Of a stretch of DNA of 64,000 nucleotides, positions 30,716 to 39,261 are shown piece after piece. This stretch comes from Erythrobacter oryzae. Its GTDB lineage: Bacteria; Pseudomonadota; Alphaproteobacteria; Sphingomonadales; Sphingomonadaceae. Where the stretch lies: positions 701,631 to 765,630 of the forward strand of contig NZ_JASCXI010000003.1 of assembly GCF_030271515.1 (NCBI RefSeq), read 5' to 3'. The notes beneath the pieces are model-generated. The model made no database searches and was not told the DNA's origin. It saw only the letters and a program-made list of their open reading frames with translations. The position numbers and the translations under genes are program-made. Numbering within the stretch: position 1 is the stretch's first letter; each line of letters begins with the position of its first letter.

Positions 30716-33100
30716 ATGGAAACCACCGCGCTGCGGGCTATCACCGCATCGCTCCTCGCCGGCACCGCGATGACGGTGGCCGCGCCGCTCGCGGCGCAGG
30801 AAACGGTCGAGGAAGAGAGCGACAACGTCATCATCGTCACCGCGCAGAAGCGCTCGCAGGACCTGCAGGACGTGCCGATCGCGATCACCGCGCTGGGCAC
30901 CGAGGCGCTGGGTGATCTCCAGATCAACGAAGTGCGCGACATTGCCAAGTTCCTGCCCTCGGTGACGGTGCAGACCTCGGGCCCCGGCTTCACCCAGGTC
31001 TATTTCCGCGCCGTGGCGAGCGGCGAGAACGCCAACCACTCGGCCTCGCTGCCCACGGTCGGCATCTATCTCGATGAAATGCCGATCACGACCATTCAGG
31101 GCGCGCTCGACATCCATGCCTATGACCTTGCCCGGGTCGAGGCGCTGGCCGGGCCGCAGGGCACGCTCTACGGCGCCAGCTCGATGGCGGGCACGATCAA
31201 GATGGTCACCAACGCGCCCGATTACAAAGACAGCTACGGCGCGATGGATTTCGAGCTGAACAGCGTCAACCGCGGGGATTTCGGCGGGGTGCTCGAAGGC
31301 TTCTACAACGCCGCGCTCTCCGACAGGGCGGCGCTGCGCGTGGTCGCATGGTATCGCCGCGATGGCGGTTTCATCGACAACATCCCGGGCAGCCGCACCT
31401 ATGCCTCCTCGAACATCACCCAGAACAACAACGCCCTCGTCGAGGACGACTACAACGATGTCGACACCTACGGCGCGCGCGTCGCGCTGGGGATCGAACT
31501 GAATGACAGCTGGACGCTGCGCCCGACCATCATGGGTCAGGTCCAGAACGCCGACGGCAGCTTCGCGCAGGAGCGCAGCACCGCGGTCACCCGCTCGCTC
31601 CAGACGGTGCAGTACAATCCCGAGTTCTCGAAGGACAAGTGGCTCCAGGCCGCGCTGACCATCGAGGGCAAGATCGGCAACTGGGACCTCGTCGCCACCG
31701 GCGGCCACCTGTGGCGCACCACCGACACGGCCTCGGACTATTCCGACTACGCCTATTTCTACGATGCGCTGGCAGGCTACGGCTACTACTTCACCGACAA
31801 CGCCGGCAATCTGGTCAATCCCAACCAGTACATCCAGGGCAATGACCGCTACCGCCGCGTCTTCGGCGAACTGCGCGTCTCGAGCCCGCAGGATGCGCCG
31901 CTGCGCTTCATCGGCGGCGTCTTCGCCCAGCGCCAGTATCACCGCATCACGCAGAACTACATCATCGACAACATTGCCGATGCGATCACGGTGACCGGCA
32001 CGGAGAGCAACATCTGGCTCACCCGGCAGGAGCGTGTCGACCGCGATTATGCCGCTTTCGGTGAACTTAGCTTCGACGTTACCGACCAGCTGACGCTGAC
32101 CGGCGGCGCGCGGCTCTACAACTACAAGAACTCGCTCGCCGGCTTCTTCGGTTTCAGCGACGGCTATTCGAGCCGCACGGGCGAGGCGGCGTGCTTCGGC
32201 CCGCCGGTCGTCTCGGGATCGCCTTGCACCAACCTCAACAAGACCACCTCGGATACCGACGCGATCTACAAGCTCAACGCGACCTACAAGATCACGCCCG
32301 ACATTCTGGTCTATGCCACCTGGTCGCAGGGCTTCCGTCCGGGCGGGGTCAACCGCCGCGGCACGCTGCCGCCCTACCTCCCCGACACGCTCGACAACTA
32401 CGAGCTCGGCTGGAAGACGCAGTTCGGCGACGTTACCTTCAACGGCGCGGTCTATCAGGAGGACTGGAACGACATCCAGCTGTCCTTCCTCGGCGCCAAC
32501 GGGCTGACCGAGATCCGCAACGCGGGGATCGCGCGGATCCGCGGGGTCGAGGCCGATCTGACCTACCGCGCGGGCGGGCTCACGCTCTCGGCTTCGGGTA
32601 GCTACAACGACGCGACGATCCGGCGCGACTTCTGCCGGATCGCCAACCCGACCTTCGACTGCACGCTCAATCCGGGCGACGGGCGCGTCAACGCGCTGCT
32701 CGCACCGGCGGGCACGCAGCTGCCGGTCACCGCGAAGTTCAAGGGCAACGCTGTCGCGCGCTACGAATTCCCGGTCGGCGGCTGGGATGCGCATGTGCAG
32801 GGCGCGCTGTCCTACATCGGGCGCCGCCGCAGCGACCTGCGCACGGCCGAGAACGCGATCAAGGGCTTCTTCGATCCCTATGCGATCGCCGACTTCAGCA
32901 TCGGCATGAAGAAGGACAACCTGCGCTTCGAGCTCTACGCGACCAACCTGTTCAACTCGAACGGGGTGATCAACAGCGGGGTCCAGTGCGTCGAGACCGT
33001 GTGCGGCGACCCGACCGGGATTAGCAACACCGGCGGGGCGTTCTACGACGTCATCACGCGCCCGCGCATCATCGGGTTGAAGGCGGGCTTCGATTTCTGA
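30716..33100 (+). CDS. TonB-dependent outer-membrane receptor
   Basis: 794 residues. The signal peptide ends AAPLAAQ. Next comes the TonB-box/plug region NVIIVTAQKRSQDLQDVPIAITAL, typical of sphingomonad receptors, and the plug motif VEALAGPQGTLYGASSMAGTIKMVT. The remainder is a beta-barrel with alternating aromatic strands ending in GLKAGFDF with the C-terminal Phe of outer-membrane proteins. An in-frame TTG at 30707 is better spaced from AGGGAGG and may be the true start (three residues longer). Substrate unknown: candidates are siderophores or plant-derived carbohydrates or aromatics. The permease gene begins 5 bp after its stop. Confidence 0.94.
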   Translation: METTALRAITASLLAGTAMTVAAPLAAQETVEEESDNVIIVTAQKRSQDLQDVPIAITALGTEALGDLQINEVRDIAKFLPSVTVQTSGPGFTQVYFRAVASGENANHSASLPTVGIYLDEMPITTIQGALDIHAYDLARVEALAGPQGTLYGASSMAGTIKMVTNAPDYKDSYGAMDFELNSVNRGDFGGVLEGFYNAALSDRAALRVVAWYRRDGGFIDNIPGSRTYASSNITQNNNALVEDDYNDVDTYGARVALGIELNDSWTLRPTIMGQVQNADGSFAQERSTAVTRSLQTVQYNPEFSKDKWLQAALTIEGKIGNWDLVATGGHLWRTTDTASDYSDYAYFYDALAGYGYYFTDNAGNLVNPNQYIQGNDRYRRVFGELRVSSPQDAPLRFIGGVFAQRQYHRITQNYIIDNIADAITVTGTESNIWLTRQERVDRDYAAFGELSFDVTDQLTLTGGARLYNYKNSLAGFFGFSDGYSSRTGEAACFGPPVVSGSPCTNLNKTTSDTDAIYKLNATYKITPDILVYATWSQGFRPGGVNRRGTLPPYLPDTLDNYELGWKTQFGDVTFNGAVYQEDWNDIQLSFLGANGLTEIRNAGIARIRGVEADLTYRAGGLTLSASGSYNDATIRRDFCRIANPTFDCTLNPGDGRVNALLAPAGTQLPVTAKFKGNAVARYEFPVGGWDAHVQGALSYIGRRRSDLRTAENAIKGFFDPYAIADFSIGMKKDNLRFELYATNLFNSNGVINSGVQCVETVCGDPTGISNTGGAFYDVITRPRIIGLKAGFDF

Positions 33101-33104
33101 GCCT

Positions 33105-34397
33105 GTGACCCAAGTGTCTGACACAACAGAAAGGCCGGGCCACAAGCTCGGCCTTTTTGCTGCCATTGCCCTCGTCATGGGCAACATGATCGGATCGGGT
33201 GTGTTCCTGCTCCCGGCGAGCCTTGCCCCCTTCGGCTGGAATGCGGTGGCGGGCTGGATCGTCACCACTGCCGGGACGCTGGTGCTGGCCTGGGTGCTCG
33301 CCGCGCTCACCCGCGCGCGGCCCGGGGCGAGCGATCCGGCGGGCTTCGTCACCGAGGCCTTCGGCGAGATACCCGCCTTTCTGGTGGGCTGGGTCTACTG
33401 GGTCTCGGTGTGGACCGCGGTGGTCTCGATCGCGGTGGCGGCGGTGAGTTACCTCTCGGCCTTCATCCCCGCCATCGGAGCCACGCCCTTCGCCCCGGCG
33501 CTCTCGGCTATCGCGCTGGTCTGGGCGATGACGCTGGTGAACCTGCGCGGCGTGCGGGCGGCGGGCAATTTCCAGATCGTCACCGTACTGCTCAAGCTCG
33601 TGCCGCTGGTGGCGGTGATCGTGATCGCCGCGCTGGTGCTGGGCACGGGGGAGGGCGAGATCCGGCCTTTCGCGATGTCCGAACTCAACGGCACCGACCT
33701 GCGCGGCGCGGCGGCCTTGACGCTGTTTGCGCTGCTCGGCTTCGAATGCGCGAGCATCGCCGCCGCGCGGGTCGATAACCCCGCGGTCAACGTCCCGCGC
33801 GCGACGATGTGGGGGACCGGGCTTACAGGTGTGCTCTACCTGCTGGTGTGCTCGGCCATCGCACTGATGCTGCCCGAGGCGGTCGCGGCGACCTCGCCAG
33901 CGCCCTTCGCCACCTTTGTCGAGCGTTACTGGAGCCCCGGCCCCGCCGCGCTGGTGACGCTCTTCGCGATCGTCAGCTGCGTGGGCGCGATCAATGGCTG
34001 GGTGCTGCTTCAGGGCGAGCTGCCGCGCGCGATGGCAGCGCGGGGGATGCTGCCGCGCTGGTTCGCCGCGACCGACCGCCACGGCACCCCGCGCCGGGCG
34101 TTACTGGTGTCGAGCGTGATTGCCACCGTGTGCCTGCTGCTCAATTCCAGCCGGGACATGCAGGGCATCTACGAATTCGTCCTGCTGCTTTCGACCAGCG
34201 CGGCCCTGTGGCTCTATCTCGCCTGCGCGCTGGCGGCGTGGCGGATGAAGGTGTCGCGCGGGGCAGCGCTGGTGGGCGCGGGCTATGCGCTGTGGACGCT
34301 GTGGGGCGCGGGGGTGGAGGCGAGCGGCTGGAGCCTGGTGCTGATGGCCGCGGGCGTCCCGCTCTACTTGTGGGCGCGGCGCGGCGCGGCTGCTTAG
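33105..34397 (+). CDS. APC-superfamily amino acid permease
   Basis: 430-residue inner-membrane transporter with 12 predicted helices. Helix 1 carries the APC signature LGLFAAIALVMGNMIGSGVFLLP. Later regions include LLGFECASIAAARVDNPAVNVPRAT (helix 6 region) and the YjeH/AdiC-like arrangement. The start is taken as GTG at 33105, 5 bp after the receptor stop; GTG at 33114 and ATG at 33178 are alternatives, but the last would cut helix 1. An intrinsic-terminator-like hairpin lies inside the first 20 codons (see separate entry). Stop codon overlaps that of the convergent TetR gene. Substrate unknown. Confidence 0.88.
   Translation: MTQVSDTTERPGHKLGLFAAIALVMGNMIGSGVFLLPASLAPFGWNAVAGWIVTTAGTLVLAWVLAALTRARPGASDPAGFVTEAFGEIPAFLVGWVYWVSVWTAVVSIAVAAVSYLSAFIPAIGATPFAPALSAIALVWAMTLVNLRGVRAAGNFQIVTVLLKLVPLVAVIVIAALVLGTGEGEIRPFAMSELNGTDLRGAAALTLFALLGFECASIAAARVDNPAVNVPRATMWGTGLTGVLYLLVCSAIALMLPEAVAATSPAPFATFVERYWSPGPAALVTLFAIVSCVGAINGWVLLQGELPRAMAARGMLPRWFAATDRHGTPRRALLVSSVIATVCLLLNSSRDMQGIYEFVLLLSTSAALWLYLACALAAWRMKVSRGAALVGAGYALWTLWGAGVEASGWSLVLMAAGVPLYLWARRGAAA
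33130..33158 (+). terminator. Terminator-like hairpin inside the permease 5' coding region
   Basis: An 11-bp stem with one G-U pair (AAAGGCCGGGC / GCTCGGCCTTT), a 5-base loop, and a following T-run (33154-33158, partly in the stem). It is placed to end receptor transcripts but lies within the predicted permease reading frame, so it may attenuate permease expression. Confidence 0.65.
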
Positions 34398-34990
34398 CCG
34401 GTTAGCGCGTCGAGCCACTGCGCGGCCAGCGCCTCGGCCTCCTCGGCGCTGAAGGGCGCCTGCCCGAGCGACAATTCCAGCCACAACCCGTCGATCAATG
34501 CGGTGAGCGCCACCGCCGTCACCCGCACGTCGGCCAAGTCGGGCCGATAGGCACGTAGCAGGCCCTCCAGCCCTTGGCGGAAGCTGCCATAGACCTCCGC
34601 GCGCACCGTCGCGACGGCGGGATCGCTGCGGGTAAGGCTCCAGAAGGCGACATAGGTGGCGAGCAGTTCGGGCGTGGCGATCGGCGGGCGGAAATTGGCA
34701 GCGAGGTAGGCGATCAGCCGCGCGCGCGGATCAGGGCCCGCCGCCGCCACCGCCGCTTCGAGCGCCGCGTCGATCTCCGACCCTGTCCAGCGATAGGTCT
34801 CTGCCATCGCGTCGGAGAGGCTGGCGAAATAGTGCCGCAGCAGCCCCGACGAGACCCCCGCTTCGGCGCAGATCGTACGCACCGACACGCCCGCCGCCCC
34901 CCGCGCCGCGAGCACGCGCGCGGTCGCTTCGATCAGGCTCTGGCGGCGCGCATCGGGATCGGCGCGGGTGAAGGCGGGTTGTGCGCTCAT
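34394..34990 (-). CDS. TetR-family repressor (BetI-like)
   Basis: 198 residues. The N-terminal helix-turn-helix is clear: RRQSLIEATARVLAARGAAGVSVRTICAEAGVSSGLLRHYFASLSDAMAE (about 15-64), resembling BetI-type repressors. The C-terminal ligand-binding domain is all-helical (ALIDGLWLELSLGQAPFSAEEA). It is divergent from the Rieske oxygenase gene with only 39 bp between starts, and a long palindrome occupies that gap, so it probably represses both itself and the oxygenase unit. The ligand may be a quaternary amine or aromatic compound by analogy, not shown. Confidence 0.92.
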   Translation of the reverse strand: MSAQPAFTRADPDARRQSLIEATARVLAARGAAGVSVRTICAEAGVSSGLLRHYFASLSDAMAETYRWTGSEIDAALEAAVAAAGPDPRARLIAYLAANFRPPIATPELLATYVAFWSLTRSDPAVATVRAEVYGSFRQGLEGLLRAYRPDLADVRVTAVALTALIDGLWLELSLGQAPFSAEEAEALAAQWLDALTG

Positions 34991-34996
34991 GCGTGG

Positions 34997-35020
34997 CTTG
35001 TTATACGATCGTAAAGCAAG
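34997..35020. promoter_or_regulatory. 24-bp palindromic operator between tetR and the oxygenase gene
   Basis: CTTG-N3-TACGATCGTA-N3-CAAG: a perfect 10-bp core with matching outer tetrads. It fills the 39-bp divergent intergenic space. Binding there would block ribosome-site and promoter-proximal DNA of both genes. Confidence 0.75.
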
Positions 35021-35029
35021 GACGCGCAC

Positions 35030-36193
35030 ATGGCAACTCAGCCTCTCGATAACACCGATCCGCTCGAGGGCTGGAGCCTGCCGAGCTGGACCTATCACGA
35101 CGCCGAATTTCACCAAGTCGAACTCGACCGCGTGTTCCGCCCGAGCTGGCAGGTGGTGTGCCACGTCAGCGACATTCCGAAGGCAGGCGACTGGCACACG
35201 CTCGACTATTGCGGCGAGAGCGTGATCGTGGTGCGCGGGCAGGACGCTCAGCTGCGCGCCTTCACCAATGTCTGCCGCCACCGTGGCTCACGCCTCGTCG
35301 ACGGGGCGAGCGGGTGCGCGAAGAAGCTGGTGTGCCCCTATCACGCCTGGACCTACGATCTCGACGGGCGGCTCACCGGCGTGCCCGACAGTGCCAGCTA
35401 TCCCACGCTTGACCGTAGCCAAGCGGGCCTCGTCGCGGTCGAGCTGGAAGTGTGGCGCGGCTTCATCTTCGTGCGCTTGCAGGATGATGGCGGGCCCACC
35501 GTCGCCCAACAGATGGCGCCGTACGAGGCGATGGTCGCACCCTACCGCTTCGAGGAACTCGAAGCCCTCGGCCGCGTCACCCTGCGCCCGCGCGAAGTGA
35601 ACTGGAAGAATGTCGGCGATAATTACTCCGACGGCCTCCACATACCCGTCGCGCACCCCGGCCTCACCCGCCTGTTCGGCAAGGGCTACGGCATTGAGGC
35701 CGAGGCGCACGTGGACCGGATGTGGGGCGCGATGATCGACCGCGAGAGCGTCAACTGGTCCGAGCGGATGTACCAGCGCCTGCTCCCCCCCGTCCCGCAC
35801 CTGCCCGAGGACAAGCAGCGCTTCTGGCTCTATTTCAAGCTGTGGCCCAATGTCGCCTTCGATATCTATCCCGACCAGATCGACTTCATGCAGTGGCTTC
35901 CCACCGGCCCCACCACCTGCCTGATCCGCGAGATCAGCTATGTCCTGCCCGATGACCGCCGCGAGATGCGCGCCGCGCGCTATCTCAACTGGCGCATCAA
36001 CCGCCAGGTCAATGCCGAGGACACCGCGCTCATCACCCGCGTGCAGCAGGGCATGGCGAGCCGCAGCTTCTCGATGGGCCCGCTGAGCGACAAGGAGGTG
36101 TGCCTGCGCCACTTCTGCCGCCGCATCCGCGATCTGATCCCCGAAGCCCGCCTCGAACGCCAACCCGCAGCCGGATGGAGCCGCCGCGCATGA
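35030..36193 (+). CDS. Rieske non-heme iron oxygenase, large subunit
   Basis: 387 residues. The Rieske [2Fe-2S] ligands are Cys82, His84, Cys102 and His105 (CRH...CPYHAW). The mononuclear iron site is DGLHIPVAH with His204 and His209, and bridging Asp201 is conserved. An EDTALITRVQQG segment supplies the likely third iron ligand. Overall form is like ring-hydroxylating or quaternary-amine (GbcA/CntA/stachydrine-type) oxygenases, ending RHFCRRIRDLI. It overlaps the next FAD gene by 4 bp (ATGA). No ferredoxin-reductase gene is adjacent, so the electron donor is unidentified. Controlled by the divergent TetR protein by inference. Confidence 0.93.
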   Translation: MATQPLDNTDPLEGWSLPSWTYHDAEFHQVELDRVFRPSWQVVCHVSDIPKAGDWHTLDYCGESVIVVRGQDAQLRAFTNVCRHRGSRLVDGASGCAKKLVCPYHAWTYDLDGRLTGVPDSASYPTLDRSQAGLVAVELEVWRGFIFVRLQDDGGPTVAQQMAPYEAMVAPYRFEELEALGRVTLRPREVNWKNVGDNYSDGLHIPVAHPGLTRLFGKGYGIEAEAHVDRMWGAMIDRESVNWSERMYQRLLPPVPHLPEDKQRFWLYFKLWPNVAFDIYPDQIDFMQWLPTGPTTCLIREISYVLPDDRREMRAARYLNWRINRQVNAEDTALITRVQQGMASRSFSMGPLSDKEVCLRHFCRRIRDLIPEARLERQPAAGWSRRA

Positions 36194-37797
36194 CCCAGAA
36201 ATACGACGCCGTGATCATCGGCGCGGGCCACAACGGCCTCACCTGTGCCTTCTACCTCGCGCAAGCCGGGCTCAAGGTGCGGATTGTCGAGCGGCGCGAC
36301 ATTGTCGGCGGCGCGGCGGTGACCGAGGAGTTCCACCCGGGCTTCCGCAATTCGGTGGCGAGCTACACCGTCAGCCTGCTCCAGCCCAAGGTGATCCGCG
36401 ACATGCGATTGGCCGAGCACGGCTACCGCGTGATCGAACGCCCGATCAGCAACTTCCTCCCGCAGGAGGATGGCGGCTACCTCAAGCTCGGCGGCGGGCT
36501 GGAGCGGACGCAGGCCGAGTTCGCGCGCTTCTCGGCTGCCGATGCCGCGACGTTGCCTGCCTATTACGACGCGCTCGAAGGCGTGGCCGAGGTGCTGCGC
36601 AGCCTCGCCCTCAAGTCCCCGCCCAATGTCGGCGAAGGTCTGCGCACGCTGATCGCGGGGGCATCGCAGGGCTGGGGCCTCTCCAAGCTGGGCCTCGAAG
36701 CCAAGCGCGACGTGCTCGACCTCTTCGTCAAGTCCGCCACCAGCTTCCTCGGCCAATGGTTCGAGAGCGAGGCGGTGAAGGCCGCCTTCGGCTTCGATGC
36801 GGTGGTCGGCAACTATGCCAGCCCCGACACGCCGGGGAGCGCCTATGTCCTGCTCCACCACGTCTTCGGCGAGGTGAACGGCAAGAAGGGCGCATGGGGC
36901 CACTGCATCGGCGGGATGGGCACGATCACCCAGATCATGGCCGAGGTGTGCCGCAAGTCGGGCGTCGAGATCACCCTCGAGGCCCCGGTCGCCGAAGTGC
37001 TGGTCGATGGCGACACGGTCGCGGGGGTGAAGCTCGAAAGCGGCGAGGAAATCGCGGCCAAGCGCGTGATCGCCAATGTCGGGCCGAAGCTGCTCTATGG
37101 CAAGATGCTCGCCGAACACCACCAGCCCGCCGATTTCCGCCGCCGGATGCGCGGCTACAAGGCGGGCGGGGGCACCTTCCGCATGAACGTAGCGCTTAGC
37201 GAGCTGCCGCGCTTCACCTGCCTGCCCGAACCAGGCGAACACCACCAGAGCGGCATCATCATCGCCCCGACGCTCGATTACATGGACAAGGCTTTCCTCG
37301 ACGCGAAGGCGCATGGCTGGTCGAAGCGGCCGATCGTGGAGATGCTGATCCCCTCGACGGTCGACGACAGCCTCGCCCCTCCGGGCCAGCACGTCGCCAG
37401 CCTGTTCTGCCAGCAATTCGCCCCCGAGCTGCCCGACGGCCGAGACTGGGACGCCGAGGAAGACGCCGCGGCCGACACCATCATCGACACGGTCGAAGCC
37501 CACGCGCCGGGCTTCCGCGCCTCGATCGTCGGGCGGCAGGTGCTGAGCCCGAAGGGCCTCTACAAGAAGTTCGGGCTGGTCGGCGGGGACATCATGCACG
37601 GCCACATGAGCCTCGACCAGCTGTGGAGCGCGCGGCCCGTGCTGGGCAACGGCGCCTATCGCGGGCCGGTGAAGGGGCTCTACATGTGCGGCGCGGGCAA
37701 CCATCCGGGCGGCGGCGTGACTGGCGCGCCGGGGCACAACTGTGCGCAGGAAGTGCTCGCCGACGGCGGCAGCTTCCGGCGCTTTGCGTCGGTCTAG
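36190..37797 (+). CDS. FAD-dependent phytoene desaturase-like oxidoreductase
   Basis: 535 residues. The N-terminal Rossmann FAD motif is AVIIGAGHNGLTCAFYLAQAGLKVRIVERRD. A C-terminal FAD segment reads GLYMCGAGNHPGGGVTGAPGHN, as in CrtI/PYROXD2-like proteins. Start at 36190 overlaps the oxygenase stop by 4 bp, indicating translational coupling. In this family many members act on non-carotenoid substrates, and no other carotenoid genes are here, so a role in the same catabolic step series as the Rieske oxygenase is more likely. Substrate unknown. Confidence 0.9.
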   Translation: MTQKYDAVIIGAGHNGLTCAFYLAQAGLKVRIVERRDIVGGAAVTEEFHPGFRNSVASYTVSLLQPKVIRDMRLAEHGYRVIERPISNFLPQEDGGYLKLGGGLERTQAEFARFSAADAATLPAYYDALEGVAEVLRSLALKSPPNVGEGLRTLIAGASQGWGLSKLGLEAKRDVLDLFVKSATSFLGQWFESEAVKAAFGFDAVVGNYASPDTPGSAYVLLHHVFGEVNGKKGAWGHCIGGMGTITQIMAEVCRKSGVEITLEAPVAEVLVDGDTVAGVKLESGEEIAAKRVIANVGPKLLYGKMLAEHHQPADFRRRMRGYKAGGGTFRMNVALSELPRFTCLPEPGEHHQSGIIIAPTLDYMDKAFLDAKAHGWSKRPIVEMLIPSTVDDSLAPPGQHVASLFCQQFAPELPDGRDWDAEEDAAADTIIDTVEAHAPGFRASIVGRQVLSPKGLYKKFGLVGGDIMHGHMSLDQLWSARPVLGNGAYRGPVKGLYMCGAGNHPGGGVTGAPGHNCAQEVLADGGSFRRFASV

Positions 37798-37866
37798 GCG
37801 CGGCGGTTGCCGTAGGCGCCGCTTTGCCATAGCCTGCCTGCCTGACGACCAAAGAGGGGACTGCCG

Positions 37867-39261
37867 ATGCGCGCGAAATTCCTGCTGTCCGGCCTTCTGG
37901 CAGCCGCGCTGTGCGGCCCGGCGCTCGCCCAGACGACCCCGACAGAAAAGCAGGTGGTCGATCTCTCGAGCAAGGCCATCGCGCTGCGCTCGGTCCGGGG
38001 TGAGGGCAACCAGACCGGCAAGGTCGCCGAGCTCTTCCGCAAGGCCCTGATCGATGCGGGTTGGAAGGCGGCCGAGATCGAGATCGTGCCCGTCGACGAC
38101 ACCGCCTATTTCATCGCCACGTGGAAGGGTAAGAACCTCGCCCTCGGCCCGATCGTCATCTCCGCGCACATGGACGTGGTCGACGCCAAGCCCGAAGACT
38201 GGAAGCGCGATCCCTTCACCCCCGTGGTCGAGAACGGCTACCTCTACGGCCGCGGGGCGAGCGACACCAAGTTCGACACCGTGCAGGCGATGGTCGCGGT
38301 GATGGAGCTGCGCAAGGCGGGCTTCGTCCCCGAACGCAGCATCGTCCTCGCCTTCTCGGGCGATGAAGAGACGACGATGATCACCTCCAAGGTCATCGCC
38401 GAGAAGCTCAAGGGCGCGCGGCTTGTGCTCAATGTCGACGGCGCCTCGGGCGCACTCGACGAGGAAAGCGGCAAGCCCGCCTATTGGAGCTGGCAGGGCG
38501 CGGAGAAGACCTACGCCGACTTCGCGCTGGAGGTGACCAACCCCGGCGGCCACAGCTCCGCCCCGCGCGCGGAGAACGCCATCGTCCAGCTCGCGGGCGC
38601 GCTGACGCGGATCGGCGCGCATCACTTCACGCCGGAAGTAAACGACATCACCCGCGATTACTTCGTCAAGGCGGCCGATTTCGTCTCCGATCCGCTGCTG
38701 GCGGCGGCGATGCGGGCCTTTGCGAAAGACCCCACCGACAAGGCGGCCATCGCGGTGCTGCGCGGCAACCCCGCCACGATCGGCAAAATCGCGACGACCT
38801 GCGTGCCGACAATGGCGAGTGCGGGGCACGGCCTCAACGCCCTGCCCCAGCGCGCGACCGCTTTCGTCAATTGCCGCATCTTCCCCGGCCATTCGCCGCA
38901 AGAGGTGATGGCCGAACTCAAGGCCGTCGCCGCCGAACCGGCCATGACCATCCGCCAGATCGACCCCGAATTCACCACCGCCTCGCCCGCCTCGCCCTAT
39001 GACCCGGTCTTCGTCGGTGCGGCCACGCGTGCGATCCAATCGGCTTTCGGGGAGGTGCCGGTGATCGCATCACAGGCCTCGGGCGCGTCGGATTCGATGT
39101 GGTACCGCGCGCTCGGCGTCCCCAGCTATGGCGCGAGCGGCACCTTCATGCGCGAGAGCGACGATTTCTCCCACGGCCTCGATGAACGCGTGCCGCTCGG
39201 CAATATCGGCAAGAGCCTCGAATATTACCGCCTGCTGCTGACCGAGCTCTCCTCGAAATGA
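37867..39261 (+). CDS. Exported M20 family metallopeptidase
   Basis: 464 residues with a signal peptide (MRAKFLLSGLLAAALCGPALAQ). M20/ArgE-DapE metal ligands: His101 in ISAHMDVVDAKP, Asp133 in GRGASDTKFD, Glu167/Glu168 in SGDEETT, and a C-terminal His in FSHGLDERVPLGN. The dimerisation/lid segment NPGGHSSAPRAENAI is present. GAGGGG precedes the ATG. Likely a periplasmic dipeptidase or carboxypeptidase. It overlaps the amidohydrolase gene by 4 bp, so the pair is translationally coupled and may process the same peptide class. Confidence 0.94.
   Translation: MRAKFLLSGLLAAALCGPALAQTTPTEKQVVDLSSKAIALRSVRGEGNQTGKVAELFRKALIDAGWKAAEIEIVPVDDTAYFIATWKGKNLALGPIVISAHMDVVDAKPEDWKRDPFTPVVENGYLYGRGASDTKFDTVQAMVAVMELRKAGFVPERSIVLAFSGDEETTMITSKVIAEKLKGARLVLNVDGASGALDEESGKPAYWSWQGAEKTYADFALEVTNPGGHSSAPRAENAIVQLAGALTRIGAHHFTPEVNDITRDYFVKAADFVSDPLLAAAMRAFAKDPTDKAAIAVLRGNPATIGKIATTCVPTMASAGHGLNALPQRATAFVNCRIFPGHSPQEVMAELKAVAAEPAMTIRQIDPEFTTASPASPYDPVFVGAATRAIQSAFGEVPVIASQASGASDSMWYRALGVPSYGASGTFMRESDDFSHGLDERVPLGNIGKSLEYYRLLLTELSSK

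Noticed and set aside
36190..37797. Carotenoid biosynthesis crtI
   Set aside because: The fold is right, but no crtB, crtE or crtY genes are near and it is coupled to a Rieske oxygenase, so a carotenoid role is not supported.
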